From Nanobdellota archaeon (GTDB lineage: Archaea; Nanobdellota; Nanobdellia; Woesearchaeales; GW2011-AR9): a DNA stretch of 10,603 nt. Position numbers and translations under genes: made by a program. The stretch spans positions 1 to 10,603 of the forward strand of contig JAUYPT010000066.1 in assembly GCA_030695685.1 (NCBI GenBank), read 5' to 3'. The notes below the pieces were generated by a model. The model ran no database searches, was not told where the DNA came from, and worked only from the letters and a program-made list of their open reading frames with translations. Below, piece after piece: positions 1 through 5,425 of this stretch (position 1 is the first letter of the stretch; the number at the start of each line of letters is the position of its first letter).

Positions 1-501
1 ATTGATGATGAAATTAAGATCGGCTTGATACAGCACTTATTGTTAAAAATATTGAAACAGAAAAGAGATACGTCTAATATTGAATTATATAACAATTTTA
101 TCAAAAACATACCTCTTTTAACGCCAAAAACAAACATTGATCCAGTCCTGGAAGTGTCATTTAACCGCATCAATGAACGTTTTTTTGCCACTGAAATAGA
201 AAAGCCTAATTTAATCTGGGGACAGCAGGCTTTCCGTAAATTAGCCAGCTATAATTTTCATGATGATACGATTACAGTTTCTTCCATTTTTAAGAATGTA
301 AGAGTAGAAGTCCTAGATTATCTCATGTACCATGAACTGCTGCATAAACATCATCAGTTCAAGTATAAAAATGGAAGAAGCAGGTTTCACACCAAAGAAT
401 TCAGAGATGCTGAACATCTATACCCTCATCATGAGTTGATTGAAAAAGAGATCAATCACATTATCCGCAGTCAGAAACGAAAAACGAGATGGTGGTGGTG
501 A
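1..501 (+). CDS. SprT-like zinc metallopeptidase, N-terminus cut by window edge
   Basis: The frame is open from the first base, so the true start lies outside the window; a TTG at base 25 is in frame but there is no reason to prefer it. The visible 166 residues contain HELLH (visible residues 111-115), the HExxH zinc/catalytic motif. A further His follows at residue 130 in RFHTKEF, a likely third zinc ligand with the spacing seen in SprT/WLM-type minimal peptidases. A hydrophobic strand (ITVSSIF) precedes the motif, as in those families. The tail is basic and ends RWWW, encoded by a TGG run that also forms a GGTGG-rich leader for the next gene. No signal peptide or membrane segment is visible, so it is probably cytoplasmic. 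SprT relatives cut DNA-protein crosslinks, but that role is not shown here. The fold assignment is fairly secure; the substrate is unknown. Confidence 0.7.
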   Translation: MDDEIKIGLIQHLLLKILKQKRDTSNIELYNNFIKNIPLLTPKTNIDPVLEVSFNRINERFFATEIEKPNLIWGQQAFRKLASYNFHDDTITVSSIFKNVRVEVLDYLMYHELLHKHHQFKYKNGRSRFHTKEFRDAEHLYPHHELIEKEINHIIRSQKRKTRWWW

Positions 502-851
502 TGAAAGATAAAGATTTTTTAGAAAAAATTGCAATGGAAATGAGGGAAGAATTTGAAACAAAAACAATCGATGTTAAATTACTAGAACAATTTTTTTATG
601 ACTATATACCATTAAACCATTGTGAATCATTTATTCAAAAATCATTAGAGTCATTTCCACGGAATAACTGTAGTGTGGCTACTGTGTACCTTAAACATAA
701 GATTCCTGAAGGAAAAGTTATTCCTGGATGGTACGGTCTCGATGTCCATGTTTTCCTGATGGTAGATGATATTATTGTAGATATTACTGCCGACCAATTT
801 GGCGGGCCTAAAGTGTATGTTGGTCCGCTGAAGTATCCATGGGGTACTTAA
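501..851 (+). CDS. Small hypothetical protein, possible papain/transglutaminase-like cysteine hydrolase
   Basis: This is a 116-residue soluble protein. I chose the ATG at 501 because it shares its A with the TGA of the preceding gene (499-501), a coupled arrangement; an ATG at 489 would add only MVVV. The N-terminal half is helical and charged. The C-terminal half shows NNCSVAT (Cys57), then DVHVFLMVDD (His83), then IIVDITADQF (Asp94 and Asp98). That order (Cys at the start of a helix, His on a strand, Asp on the next strand) is the layout of papain-fold and transglutaminase-like hydrolases, and the DITADQF ending resembles small proteins of that kind. The catalytic reading is inference; I do not recognise a named family. 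Co-translation with the zinc peptidase suggests a shared task, or inhibition or processing between the two. The gene is followed by a T-run that could end the transcript. Confidence 0.6.
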   Translation: MKDKDFLEKIAMEMREEFETKTIDVKLLEQFFYDYIPLNHCESFIQKSLESFPRNNCSVATVYLKHKIPEGKVIPGWYGLDVHVFLMVDDIIVDITADQFGGPKVYVGPLKYPWGT

Positions 852-870
852 TATTCTCTCCTATAACTCT

Positions 871-880
871 TCTTTTTTTC
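871..880 (+). terminator. Oligo-T tract after the left-edge gene pair
   Basis: A pyrimidine stretch with seven consecutive T (873-879) lies about 20 bases after the stop of the small hypothetical gene. Archaeal RNA polymerase terminates at T-runs without needing a hairpin, so this is a plausible 3' end for the first operon. The hairpin at 881-915 starts directly after it and could help. Functional use is not shown by sequence alone. Confidence 0.4.
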
Positions 881-915
881 AAAACCAGCAGAAGCTTAAG
901 AGCTTCTTTGGTTTT
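881..915 (+). other. Hairpin in repeat copy 1
   Basis: AAAACC (881-886) pairs with GGTTTT (910-915), continued by A887-T909 and G888-T908. After a one-base bulge at 889, A890 plus GAAGCT (891-896) pairs with AGCTTC (901-906) plus T907, leaving a four-base loop TAAG (897-900). It could act as an RNA structure in a 3' or 5' untranslated region, or as a DNA dyad for a regulator. Confidence 0.6.
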
Positions 916-981
916 AGTAACGTTGTTGTTAGAAACCATGCAGAAACAGAGCTTCTTTGGTTTTAGCAACGTTGTTGTTAG
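882..981 (+). repeat. Two tandem copies of a unit of about 50 bases
   Basis: The 37 bases at 900-936 recur at 949-985 with one difference (T at 918, C at 967), a period of 49 bases. Counting from the shared AAACCA, the units run 882-932 and 933-981 and differ mainly by a small indel region near 888-898 and 939-948. Each unit ends in an ACGTTGTTGTTAG segment and each can fold (see the two hairpins). The unit is non-coding on the plus strand, and the only frames through it are short. It sits between a T-run and the aIF5A promoter, with no transposase, integrase or further copies nearby, so it looks like a local duplication of a regulatory or terminator element. Confidence 0.85.
933..963 (+). 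other. Hairpin in repeat copy 2
   Basis: AAACCA (933-938) pairs with TGGTTT (958-963), and AGAA (942-945) pairs with TTCT (953-956) across a loop of seven bases. It is weaker than the first copy because the inner GAAGCT arm has diverged, yet the outer AAACCA/TGGTTT arms are retained. The shared outer stem suggests that the fold, and not only the sequence, came with the duplication. Confidence 0.45.
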
Positions 982-984
982 AAA

Positions 985-997
985 CATTTAAAAATAA
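985..997 (+). promoter_or_regulatory. TATA-like box for aIF5A-L40e
   Basis: The A/T-only stretch ATTTAAAAATAAA after the second repeat is centred about 25 bases before the ATG at 1017. This is the usual distance between an archaeal TATA box and the transcription start, so it predicts a leaderless message beginning at 1017. It is also the main argument for choosing 1017 over the ATG at 999, which lies immediately after the box. Confidence 0.5.
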
Positions 998-1016
998 AAT
1001 GTCATTTTTTAAGCTT

Positions 1017-1409
1017 ATGTACGAAAAAAAGCTCGTCAGTATCGGCAGTTTAAAGAAAGGAGACACTATTATCATTGATAATGCCGCCTGTAAGATCATG
1101 GATGTCAGCATCTCCAAACCAGGAAAACACGGGCATGCCAAGATAAATCTTACTGCTGTTGGGTTATTAGACGATAAAAAAAGAAATATTGTCATGCCGG
1201 GACATGACCGCGTGGAAACGCCTATTGTTGAGAAAAAGACAGCCCAAGTTCTTTCCATTGCCGGCAATACTGCCAATGTTATGGATATGGAAACGTATGA
1301 AACGTTTGATTTAGATATTCCGGAAGAATTAAAAGCAGATGTTGCTGAAGGAAAAAGTGTTCTTTATTGGACGCTGATGGGCATGAAAGTAATGAAGCAA
1401 GTGAAATAA
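1017..1409 (+). CDS. eif5a: Translation initiation factor 5A (aIF5A, hypusine-containing)
   Basis: The protein is 130 residues, the usual archaeal length, with the two-domain aIF5A pattern. The N-terminal SH3-like domain runs from VSIGSLKKGDTIIID to about residue 68, and the C-terminal OB domain includes EKKTAQVLSI and MDMETYETFDL. The hypusine loop reads SKPGKHGHAK, with Lys37 as the residue modified by deoxyhypusine synthase. The factor binds ribosomes and relieves stalling, especially at proline-rich stretches, and assists termination. The start at 1017 gives MYEKKLVSIG, which matches where family members begin and sits correctly after a TATA-like box; the ATG at 999 would add six residues. 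L40e begins one base after the stop, so the two translation genes are co-transcribed. Confidence 0.95.
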   Translation: MYEKKLVSIGSLKKGDTIIIDNAACKIMDVSISKPGKHGHAKINLTAVGLLDDKKRNIVMPGHDRVETPIVEKKTAQVLSIAGNTANVMDMETYETFDLDIPEELKADVAEGKSVLYWTLMGMKVMKQVK

Positions 1410-1410
1410 A

Positions 1411-1572
1411 ATGGTACGATTCGAAGAAGCTAATGCTAGGATTATGAAAAACATTTTTGTCTGCAGAGTCTGCAAGGCGAAAGTCCGTGCCCCCAGCTTA
1501 AAAGTATCGCAAGGCAAGATTAAGTGCCGAAACTGTCATTCCCGAAAATTAAAGCCGAAAAGGAAGAAGTAA
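1411..1572 (+). CDS. rpl40e: 50S ribosomal protein L40e
   Basis: This is a short gene of 53 codons, starting one base after the aIF5A stop. The opening MVRFEEANARIMKN resembles the archaeal L40e start (MARFPEAEARL-like). Two CxxC pairs, Cys18/Cys21 (CRVC) and Cys39/Cys42 (CRNC), form a zinc ribbon. The tail RKLKPKRKK is strongly basic, as expected for an rRNA-binding protein. In eukaryotes the orthologue is made as a ubiquitin fusion; here it stands alone, as in archaea generally. There is no separate promoter between it and aIF5A, so they probably form one leaderless operon. A T-run at 1627-1633 could end the transcript. Confidence 0.92.
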   Translation: MVRFEEANARIMKNIFVCRVCKAKVRAPSLKVSQGKIKCRNCHSRKLKPKRKK

Positions 1573-1577
1573 ACCGG

Positions 1578-1626
1578 GATTGTTACGTATTCTTAAAAAA
1601 TGATTAAAATAAGTAGTGATTGTTAC
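1578..1626 (+). repeat. Short direct repeat GATTGTTAC, two copies 40 bases apart
   Basis: The nonamer GATTGTTAC occurs at 1578-1586 and 1618-1626 in the 109-base gap between L40e and the site-2 protease gene. The first copy extends into a TACGTA palindrome and the second runs straight into seven T. The pair could be a regulator site or a chance repeat in AT-rich spacer. Confidence 0.35.
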
Positions 1627-1633
1627 TTTTTTT
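1627..1633 (+). terminator. Oligo-T tract after aIF5A-L40e
   Basis: Seven T in a row lie 55 bases after the L40e stop and before the next gene on the same strand, with no hairpin needed in the archaeal mechanism. It is a reasonable end point for the translation operon, leaving about 50 bases (1634-1681) for the promoter of the site-2 protease gene. That stretch holds A-rich sequence such as AAATAAAAA near 1652-1660 but no strong TATA box. Confidence 0.4.
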
Positions 1634-1681
1634 AACCCTCCAAACAGAAAGAAATAAAAACCCTCTAAAAATAATAAATAG

Positions 1682-2890
1682 ATGGTAGAAGCAATAATTT
1701 CATTTATACTCAAGTACAAATTTATCATTCTTTTTTACTGTAGTATCATTATCTTCTTATTGATCAAACGAAAACAGCTGGATATTCAGTCTAAAATTAT
1801 TGTCCTCTACCGCATGAAGTGGGGATTACGCTGGATGGATAAGTATTCCCAGAAGCTGCGGGAATGGATTATCGTAACAGGATATATTGGTGTCGGCGGC
1901 GGATTTATTGGATTAGTTGCCATTTCGTATATCTTGATTAAAAATCTCTTTGACCTCGTTACGAAACCAGAAATTACTTCCGGTGTTTCGTTAGTGTTGC
2001 CTGGTGTTAATGTTCCTGGACTAGGAGTACTGCCTTTCTGGTACTGGCTGATGGCCATTTTTATTATTGCCATTGTCCATGAATTTGCCCACGGAATTGT
2101 CGCACGGGCTCACAATGTCGAAGTAAAAAATACCGGCATTGTCTTTTTTGGGCCGATCATTGGCGCTTTTGTCGAACCTGATGAAAAAAAAATGCGCAAA
2201 GAAAAAGACATCACTCAATATTCCATCTTAGCTGCCGGCGCTTTTTCAAATATACTGCTCGCAATTATCGCCGTTACCCTGCTCAATCTTGTCTTTGTAC
2301 CATTACAGCAGACGATGGTCGAGCCGCAAGGATTTACCTTTGATACCTATTTCGGGAAAGAGTATCCGTTTGAAAAAGCAGGCATCATGCCGGGAACAAC
2401 TATTACTGCCATTGATGGCACGCCAACCACGGATATTACACAGCTGAGCCAAACATTGTTCTGCAGTAAGCCCGGTGATGTTGTAACAATAAAAACTCAC
2501 AGCAAAACACAACAAATTACGCTTGCAGAAAGCCCTGATAACCCTACTAAAGGCTTCATGGGTATTTCCACGCCGCGGAACCAGTTTACAGTTAAAGACC
2601 AATATCAGCATGGCTTCGGAAAAGTAGTATATTATTCTTTAGAATGGATGAATGGTTTAGGAAATAATGGCAAAGGCTTTTTATTCTGGCTGTATGTGCT
2701 CAGCTTTGGCATCGGCTTGTTTAATTTATTGCCGCTTCCTATCGTTGACGGCGGAAGGATGGCCCAAGTGTTCTTACATCGCCTGAAAGGACCAGAGAAA
2801 GGAGAACTGCGCTATCGGCAGATTAGCATCTTTTTTGTGCTGATCCTATTATTTAACCTATTATTCCCATTATTTGGAAAATTATGGTAG
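1682..2890 (+). CDS. Site-2 protease family membrane metalloprotease (M50) with PDZ domain
   Basis: This is a 402-residue polytopic membrane protein. It has a hydrophobic segment near residues 5-28, another near 62-88, and a catalytic membrane segment around 119-140 carrying HEFAH (His133, Glu134, His137). A hydrophobic segment near 181-205 follows. A soluble PDZ-like domain at about 225-300 includes EKAGIMPGTTITAIDGTP. The last core segment carries LLPLPIVDGGRM, whose Asp357 is the third zinc ligand, and a final hydrophobic helix ends the protein. HExxH plus the N/LPxPxxDGG motif is diagnostic of M50. Such enzymes cut transmembrane substrates inside the bilayer, often anti-sigma or regulator anchors in bacteria; archaeal substrates are mostly unknown. 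The stop lies two bases from the stop of the opposing regulator gene. ATG 1682 gives a normal N-terminus, though no clear ribosome binding site is present. Confidence 0.9.
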   Translation: MVEAIISFILKYKFIILFYCSIIIFLLIKRKQLDIQSKIIVLYRMKWGLRWMDKYSQKLREWIIVTGYIGVGGGFIGLVAISYILIKNLFDLVTKPEITSGVSLVLPGVNVPGLGVLPFWYWLMAIFIIAIVHEFAHGIVARAHNVEVKNTGIVFFGPIIGAFVEPDEKKMRKEKDITQYSILAAGAFSNILLAIIAVTLLNLVFVPLQQTMVEPQGFTFDTYFGKEYPFEKAGIMPGTTITAIDGTPTTDITQLSQTLFCSKPGDVVTIKTHSKTQQITLAESPDNPTKGFMGISTPRNQFTVKDQYQHGFGKVVYYSLEWMNGLGNNGKGFLFWLYVLSFGIGLFNLLPLPIVDGGRMAQVFLHRLKGPEKGELRYRQISIFFVLILLFNLLFPLFGKLW

Positions 2891-2892
2891 AA

Positions 2893-3753
2893 CTAAAATA
2901 TCTTCTCAATTTCCTGCAGCCGCTGTTCTGCCGTCGGCGCATTTCGATAAATATTCCAGAAGACGTGCGTCAGCCATTCCACCCATTCTGTATCTTTCCA
3001 TTCATAAAAGACTCGGACATCGCTCTTTAATTCCCCTTGTTTATACAATTCTTTTTTCTTCTCATCTTTTAACCGAACTATTTTTTGATCGACAATAAAT
3101 CCTCTCAATGGATGGAGAGCATGTCGAATTTCAAGTTTGTCGGGATACTTCCTGATTAGCGTATTGAGAAGACGAAGATTTTCAAGAGAGGCCAAATCCA
3201 CTCTGCAGAGAATACGAATCATTACACCCCGCTGCAGCAGCTGTTCCACAATGCTAATAATGGGAATGCCTTCTTCCTGCATATTAATCCAGGAGATATT
3301 ACCGGAAAAACTGTATAATTCGTGCTCTGCCTGCTGCAGAAATTGAAAAATATCCTGCCGCGTGGAGTGAGAAGGATCATCATATTTTTCAATAAACGCT
3401 CTTTTTTTGTCTTCTGGAAGATGATGGTGTATTTCTAAGGGATCAAAATCTTCTTTACGCCGATGAAGACGTATTTTATCCGCTAATATTTTCCTAATTT
3501 CATCATGCTCAACGGCATCGCCATAATTCCAGTAGACTACTTTAATCGCTCCTTTTGTTCCCGGACGAAAAACCTTGACATTGATTAAACCTGTTTGTGT
3601 TTTAATCTTTTCAACGTATGAATCCGCAGTGACCCAAGTTTTCTCTATACAGTGAGCAATATCCTGAATTGTGCGCGGCTCTTTCTTAATAAATGAGGTT
3701 ATTTTTTTAATTTCCGGCGGTGTTAAAACCATCGTAAACCTAAGACGCTTCAT
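2893..3753 (-). CDS. Winged-helix regulator with PLD-like C-terminal domain (TrmB-like)
   Basis: The protein is 286 residues from the ATG at 3753. Upstream in-frame codons exist but would run into the divergent gene, so I reject them. Residues about 9-75 look like a winged helix (LTPPEIKKITSFIKK, helix-turn-helix, then a strand pair ending KVVYWNYG). The remaining part, about 127-286, shows a phospholipase-D-like layout: ELYSFSGNISWIN, a Rossmann-type segment GVMIRILCRVD, and HALHPLRGFIVD at 211-222. The last resembles a degenerate HxK motif with Arg in place of Lys, suggesting a ligand-binding and not a catalytic domain, as in the effector domain of TrmB regulators. It is divergent from the P-loop/dcd operon, with 76 bases between starts, so control of that operon or of itself is plausible. 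The fold is moderately supported and the ligand is unknown. Confidence 0.6.
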   Translation of the reverse strand: MKRLRFTMVLTPPEIKKITSFIKKEPRTIQDIAHCIEKTWVTADSYVEKIKTQTGLINVKVFRPGTKGAIKVVYWNYGDAVEHDEIRKILADKIRLHRRKEDFDPLEIHHHLPEDKKRAFIEKYDDPSHSTRQDIFQFLQQAEHELYSFSGNISWINMQEEGIPIISIVEQLLQRGVMIRILCRVDLASLENLRLLNTLIRKYPDKLEIRHALHPLRGFIVDQKIVRLKDEKKKELYKQGELKSDVRVFYEWKDTEWVEWLTHVFWNIYRNAPTAEQRLQEIEKIF

Positions 3754-3801
3754 TTTCTTAAAGATTTCTCTTTTGTAGTATGGTGTTTTAGAAAAATTAG
3801 C

Positions 3802-3809
3802 ATAAATAA
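3802..3809. promoter_or_regulatory. TATA-like element in the divergent 3754-3829 region
   Basis: ATAAATAA lies about 25 bases before the ATG at 3830 on the plus strand, giving a leaderless start there. Its complement TTATTTAT faces the regulator gene but lies about 50 bases from that start, so a leader of roughly 25 bases would be needed. A single TATA-like site in a 76-base divergent region would allow the regulator to influence both directions. Confidence 0.4.
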
Positions 3810-3829
3810 CTAAATTATCTAAAACACTA

Positions 3830-4399
3830 ATGGTATTTATGAAAAAATTTGTAGTTACTGGCGGTCCCAGTGTAGGCAAGACATCTACTTTAGAGGAACT
3901 GATCAATCGCGGTTATTGTGTTGTTCCAGAAGCATCAAGACGCATTATAACGGCAGAACAGGAGAAAGAAAGGACCATAGCCCATTATTCTCCGATTGTT
4001 CCGTGGACTAATGTCAAATTATTCCAGGAATATGTATTGGAAGAACAGAACAGGCTGGAAGCAGAAGTAGATCAGGAGATAGTATTCTTAGATCGAGGAA
4101 AAATTGACCTTCTGGGATATGCTGCTCATTTTAAGATTATACTTGATGATACTCTTCGTGCAAATATTCTTGCTGCTGATTATGAAAAAGTGTTTCTTCT
4201 TGATCCTCTTCCACAGTACGAGAATGATACGGCACGGAAAGAAAGCAGAGAAGAGGGACTTCAGATTCATCATGCAATCGCTGAAGCCTATAAATCTCAT
4301 CATTTTACTGTTATTTCCGTTCCAGTAATGAGTATTGCTGACAGGGCTGATTTTATTGAGTATTATAGTACTATCACATCACAAAACAAAAAGAGGTAA
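3830..4399 (+). CDS. AAA_28-type P-loop ATPase/kinase
   Basis: This 189-residue soluble protein has Walker A GGPSVGKTS at 11-19. VPEASRR follows at 33-39, then EIVFLDRG at 83-90 with a Walker B-like hydrophobic strand ending in Asp-Arg, and a C-terminal region with conserved basic residues. This order (Walker A, PEASR, FLDRGxxD) is typical of the AAA_28 group, which is related to the ribosylnicotinamide kinase part of NadR and to small-molecule kinases. The substrate cannot be read off. It is the first gene of an operon whose third and fourth genes are nucleotide enzymes, which favours a nucleoside or nucleotide substrate. ATG 3830 suits the TATA position; ATG 3839 (MKKFVVTGG) is an almost equal alternative. 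The stop TAA is part of the ribosome binding site region of the next gene, four bases before its start. Confidence 0.75.
   Translation: MVFMKKFVVTGGPSVGKTSTLEELINRGYCVVPEASRRIITAEQEKERTIAHYSPIVPWTNVKLFQEYVLEEQNRLEAEVDQEIVFLDRGKIDLLGYAAHFKIILDDTLRANILAADYEKVFLLDPLPQYENDTARKESREEGLQIHHAIAEAYKSHHFTVISVPVMSIADRADFIEYYSTITSQNKKR
4393..4397 (+). promoter_or_regulatory. Ribosome binding site GAGGT deciding the 4404 start
   Basis: GAGGT lies six bases before ATG 4404 and is embedded in the last codons of the P-loop ATPase gene, overlapping its stop. It selects 4404 over the in-frame ATG at 4335, which lies deep inside the upstream gene. Confidence 0.7.
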
Positions 4400-4403
4400 A
4401 ATC

Positions 4404-4895
4404 ATGGAAAAAAAGATTCAACAATTAAAGAATGATCTCGTTGAAAAAATACGAGAATATTCTCTATCTCAACAACAACAATGGCAGCGAGTGCCTTATT
4501 TAGCTTTAATGGCGGACGGCAGAAGCGGTTTTAATGGTAACTATTCCAGGGCGTATCATCAGGGATATTGGGCTTTAGAAAGTTCTTGCAAGAGCGGTTA
4601 TTACAATGTATATGTAGACTTGGACAATGGAAATTTAGTTGATGCACATCATGCAGCGAGTAGTATTGATCTATTTGACGTCGATATCCCAAAAGAATCT
4701 AAATCTGTTCCCGCGAATGAGGATGAGATTATAACCTTAGATCTTGACAATTTAGATGCGCGAAGTTTAGTCAGAATGTTGCAACAGCAAGCACAAGAGC
4801 CCTACCCTTCTTATTACAAAGCAGAAGAACAGGAAGCCTGGCGCAGAAAAACGCTGCAAGAATTAGATCTAAAACCAATATATACTCGACGATAA
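4404..4895 (+). CDS. Uncharacterised 163-residue protein in nucleotide operon
   Basis: I do not recognise this family. The N-terminus (1-35) is a charged, Gln-rich helix ending in a QQQQ run. A central segment at about 37-75 is rich in Gly, Tyr, Ser and Trp, including LMADGRSGFNGNYSRAY, YWALESS and CKSGYYNVYVDLDNG, and looks like a compact beta-rich domain. It is followed by NLVDAHHAASSIDLFDVDIP, an acidic stretch with TLDLDNLDARSLVRML, and a charged helical tail. There is one Cys, no membrane segment and no P-loop. Clustered Asp and His (DAHH) could bind metal, but no known motif fits. It follows the P-loop ATPase by four bases and its TAA overlaps the next ATG by one base (TAATG), so it is translationally coupled to the kinase-like gene. 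A partner or regulator of the flanking P-loop enzymes is the best guess. Confidence 0.65.
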   Translation: MEKKIQQLKNDLVEKIREYSLSQQQQWQRVPYLALMADGRSGFNGNYSRAYHQGYWALESSCKSGYYNVYVDLDNGNLVDAHHAASSIDLFDVDIPKESKSVPANEDEIITLDLDNLDARSLVRMLQQQAQEPYPSYYKAEEQEAWRRKTLQELDLKPIYTRR

Positions 4896-5425
4896 TGGCG
4901 AAAATAGATACTATTTTGATTGAAGGTCCGGACTGCTCCGGTAAAACTACCTTAGTAGAACAGCTTAAAAATACGCTGCATTGGGATGCCAAGGCACTTC
5001 ATCACAGGCAAGGAGATCAGTTTCTGCGTTATCTGAAAGAATATACGCAGCAACAAGAAGTTATTTTTAATCGAGGACATTATAGCGAAGCAGTATATGG
5101 CCAATTATGGAGAGGAGGAAATCCGTTCAGTAATGATGAGAAAGAATTGTTAGATCAATTCTGCCGGCAGCGGATGCTGGTTATTTTTACTTGTCCGCCA
5201 TTAGAGTTGATGACAATAAGATATTCCCAACGACACTATAAACAGCAGATCAAAATAGAAGAATTAGAACAGTCACGGCAATTATTTTGTGAAGTGCTCA
5301 AGGATATTCCTCACATTACGTACACCTCTCAGCATTGGGAAGAACTGGAACAGGTTATAGAAACTGCACAGAAAATAGTAAGAGATTCAGGAGTACAATA
5401 TGATCTTAACCGGCACAGAAATTGA
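4895..5425 (+). CDS. Thymidylate-kinase-like P-loop nucleotide kinase
   Basis: This is a 176-residue P-loop kinase. Walker A GPDCSGKTT at 11-19 follows the strand DTILIE. FNRGHYSEAVYG at 58-69 matches the DRxxxSxxVYG-type segment that holds the base and phosphate in dTMP kinases and deoxynucleoside kinases, with Asn replacing the usual Asp before Arg. VIFTCPP at 96-102 is the strand leading to the lid, and RYSQRHYKQQIK at 109-120 is a basic lid that would hold phosphates. It is shorter than typical thymidylate kinase (about 200 residues). The likely reaction is dTMP to dTDP, consistent with dcd immediately downstream and thyA-folA nearby, but a nucleoside kinase or a broader dNMP kinase is possible. 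The start ATG overlaps the preceding stop by one base; the end overlaps dcd by 26 bases. Confidence 0.7.
   Translation: MAKIDTILIEGPDCSGKTTLVEQLKNTLHWDAKALHHRQGDQFLRYLKEYTQQQEVIFNRGHYSEAVYGQLWRGGNPFSNDEKELLDQFCRQRMLVIFTCPPLELMTIRYSQRHYKQQIKIEELEQSRQLFCEVLKDIPHITYTSQHWEELEQVIETAQKIVRDSGVQYDLNRHRN
5389..5393 (+). promoter_or_regulatory. Ribosome binding site AGGAG for dcd
   Basis: AGGAG sits six bases before ATG 5400, inside the coding sequence of the kinase-like gene. It supports the 26-base overlap between the two genes as real and not a start-call error. Confidence 0.75.

Noticed and set aside
929..1276. Minus-strand 115-codon open frame through the repeats and aIF5A
   Set aside because: It lies antisense to the well-supported aIF5A gene, and its sequence outside the repeat shows no family features. 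The repeat reads as SNNNV.KTKEAL on this strand in both copies, but no start or ribosome site supports a protein.
1807..2611. Minus-strand open frames inside the site-2 protease gene
   Set aside because: They are shadows of a strong M50 coding sequence, with no motifs and no ribosome binding sites.
3754..3906. N-terminal extension of the winged-helix regulator to 3906
   Set aside because: It would overlap the first 77 bases of the divergent P-loop gene including its Walker A codons, and it adds unstructured-looking sequence; ATG 3753 gives a normal winged-helix start.
4335..4403. Longer start for the orphan protein at 4335
   Set aside because: It would overlap the P-loop ATPase gene by 65 bases, while GAGGT is correctly spaced for ATG 4404.
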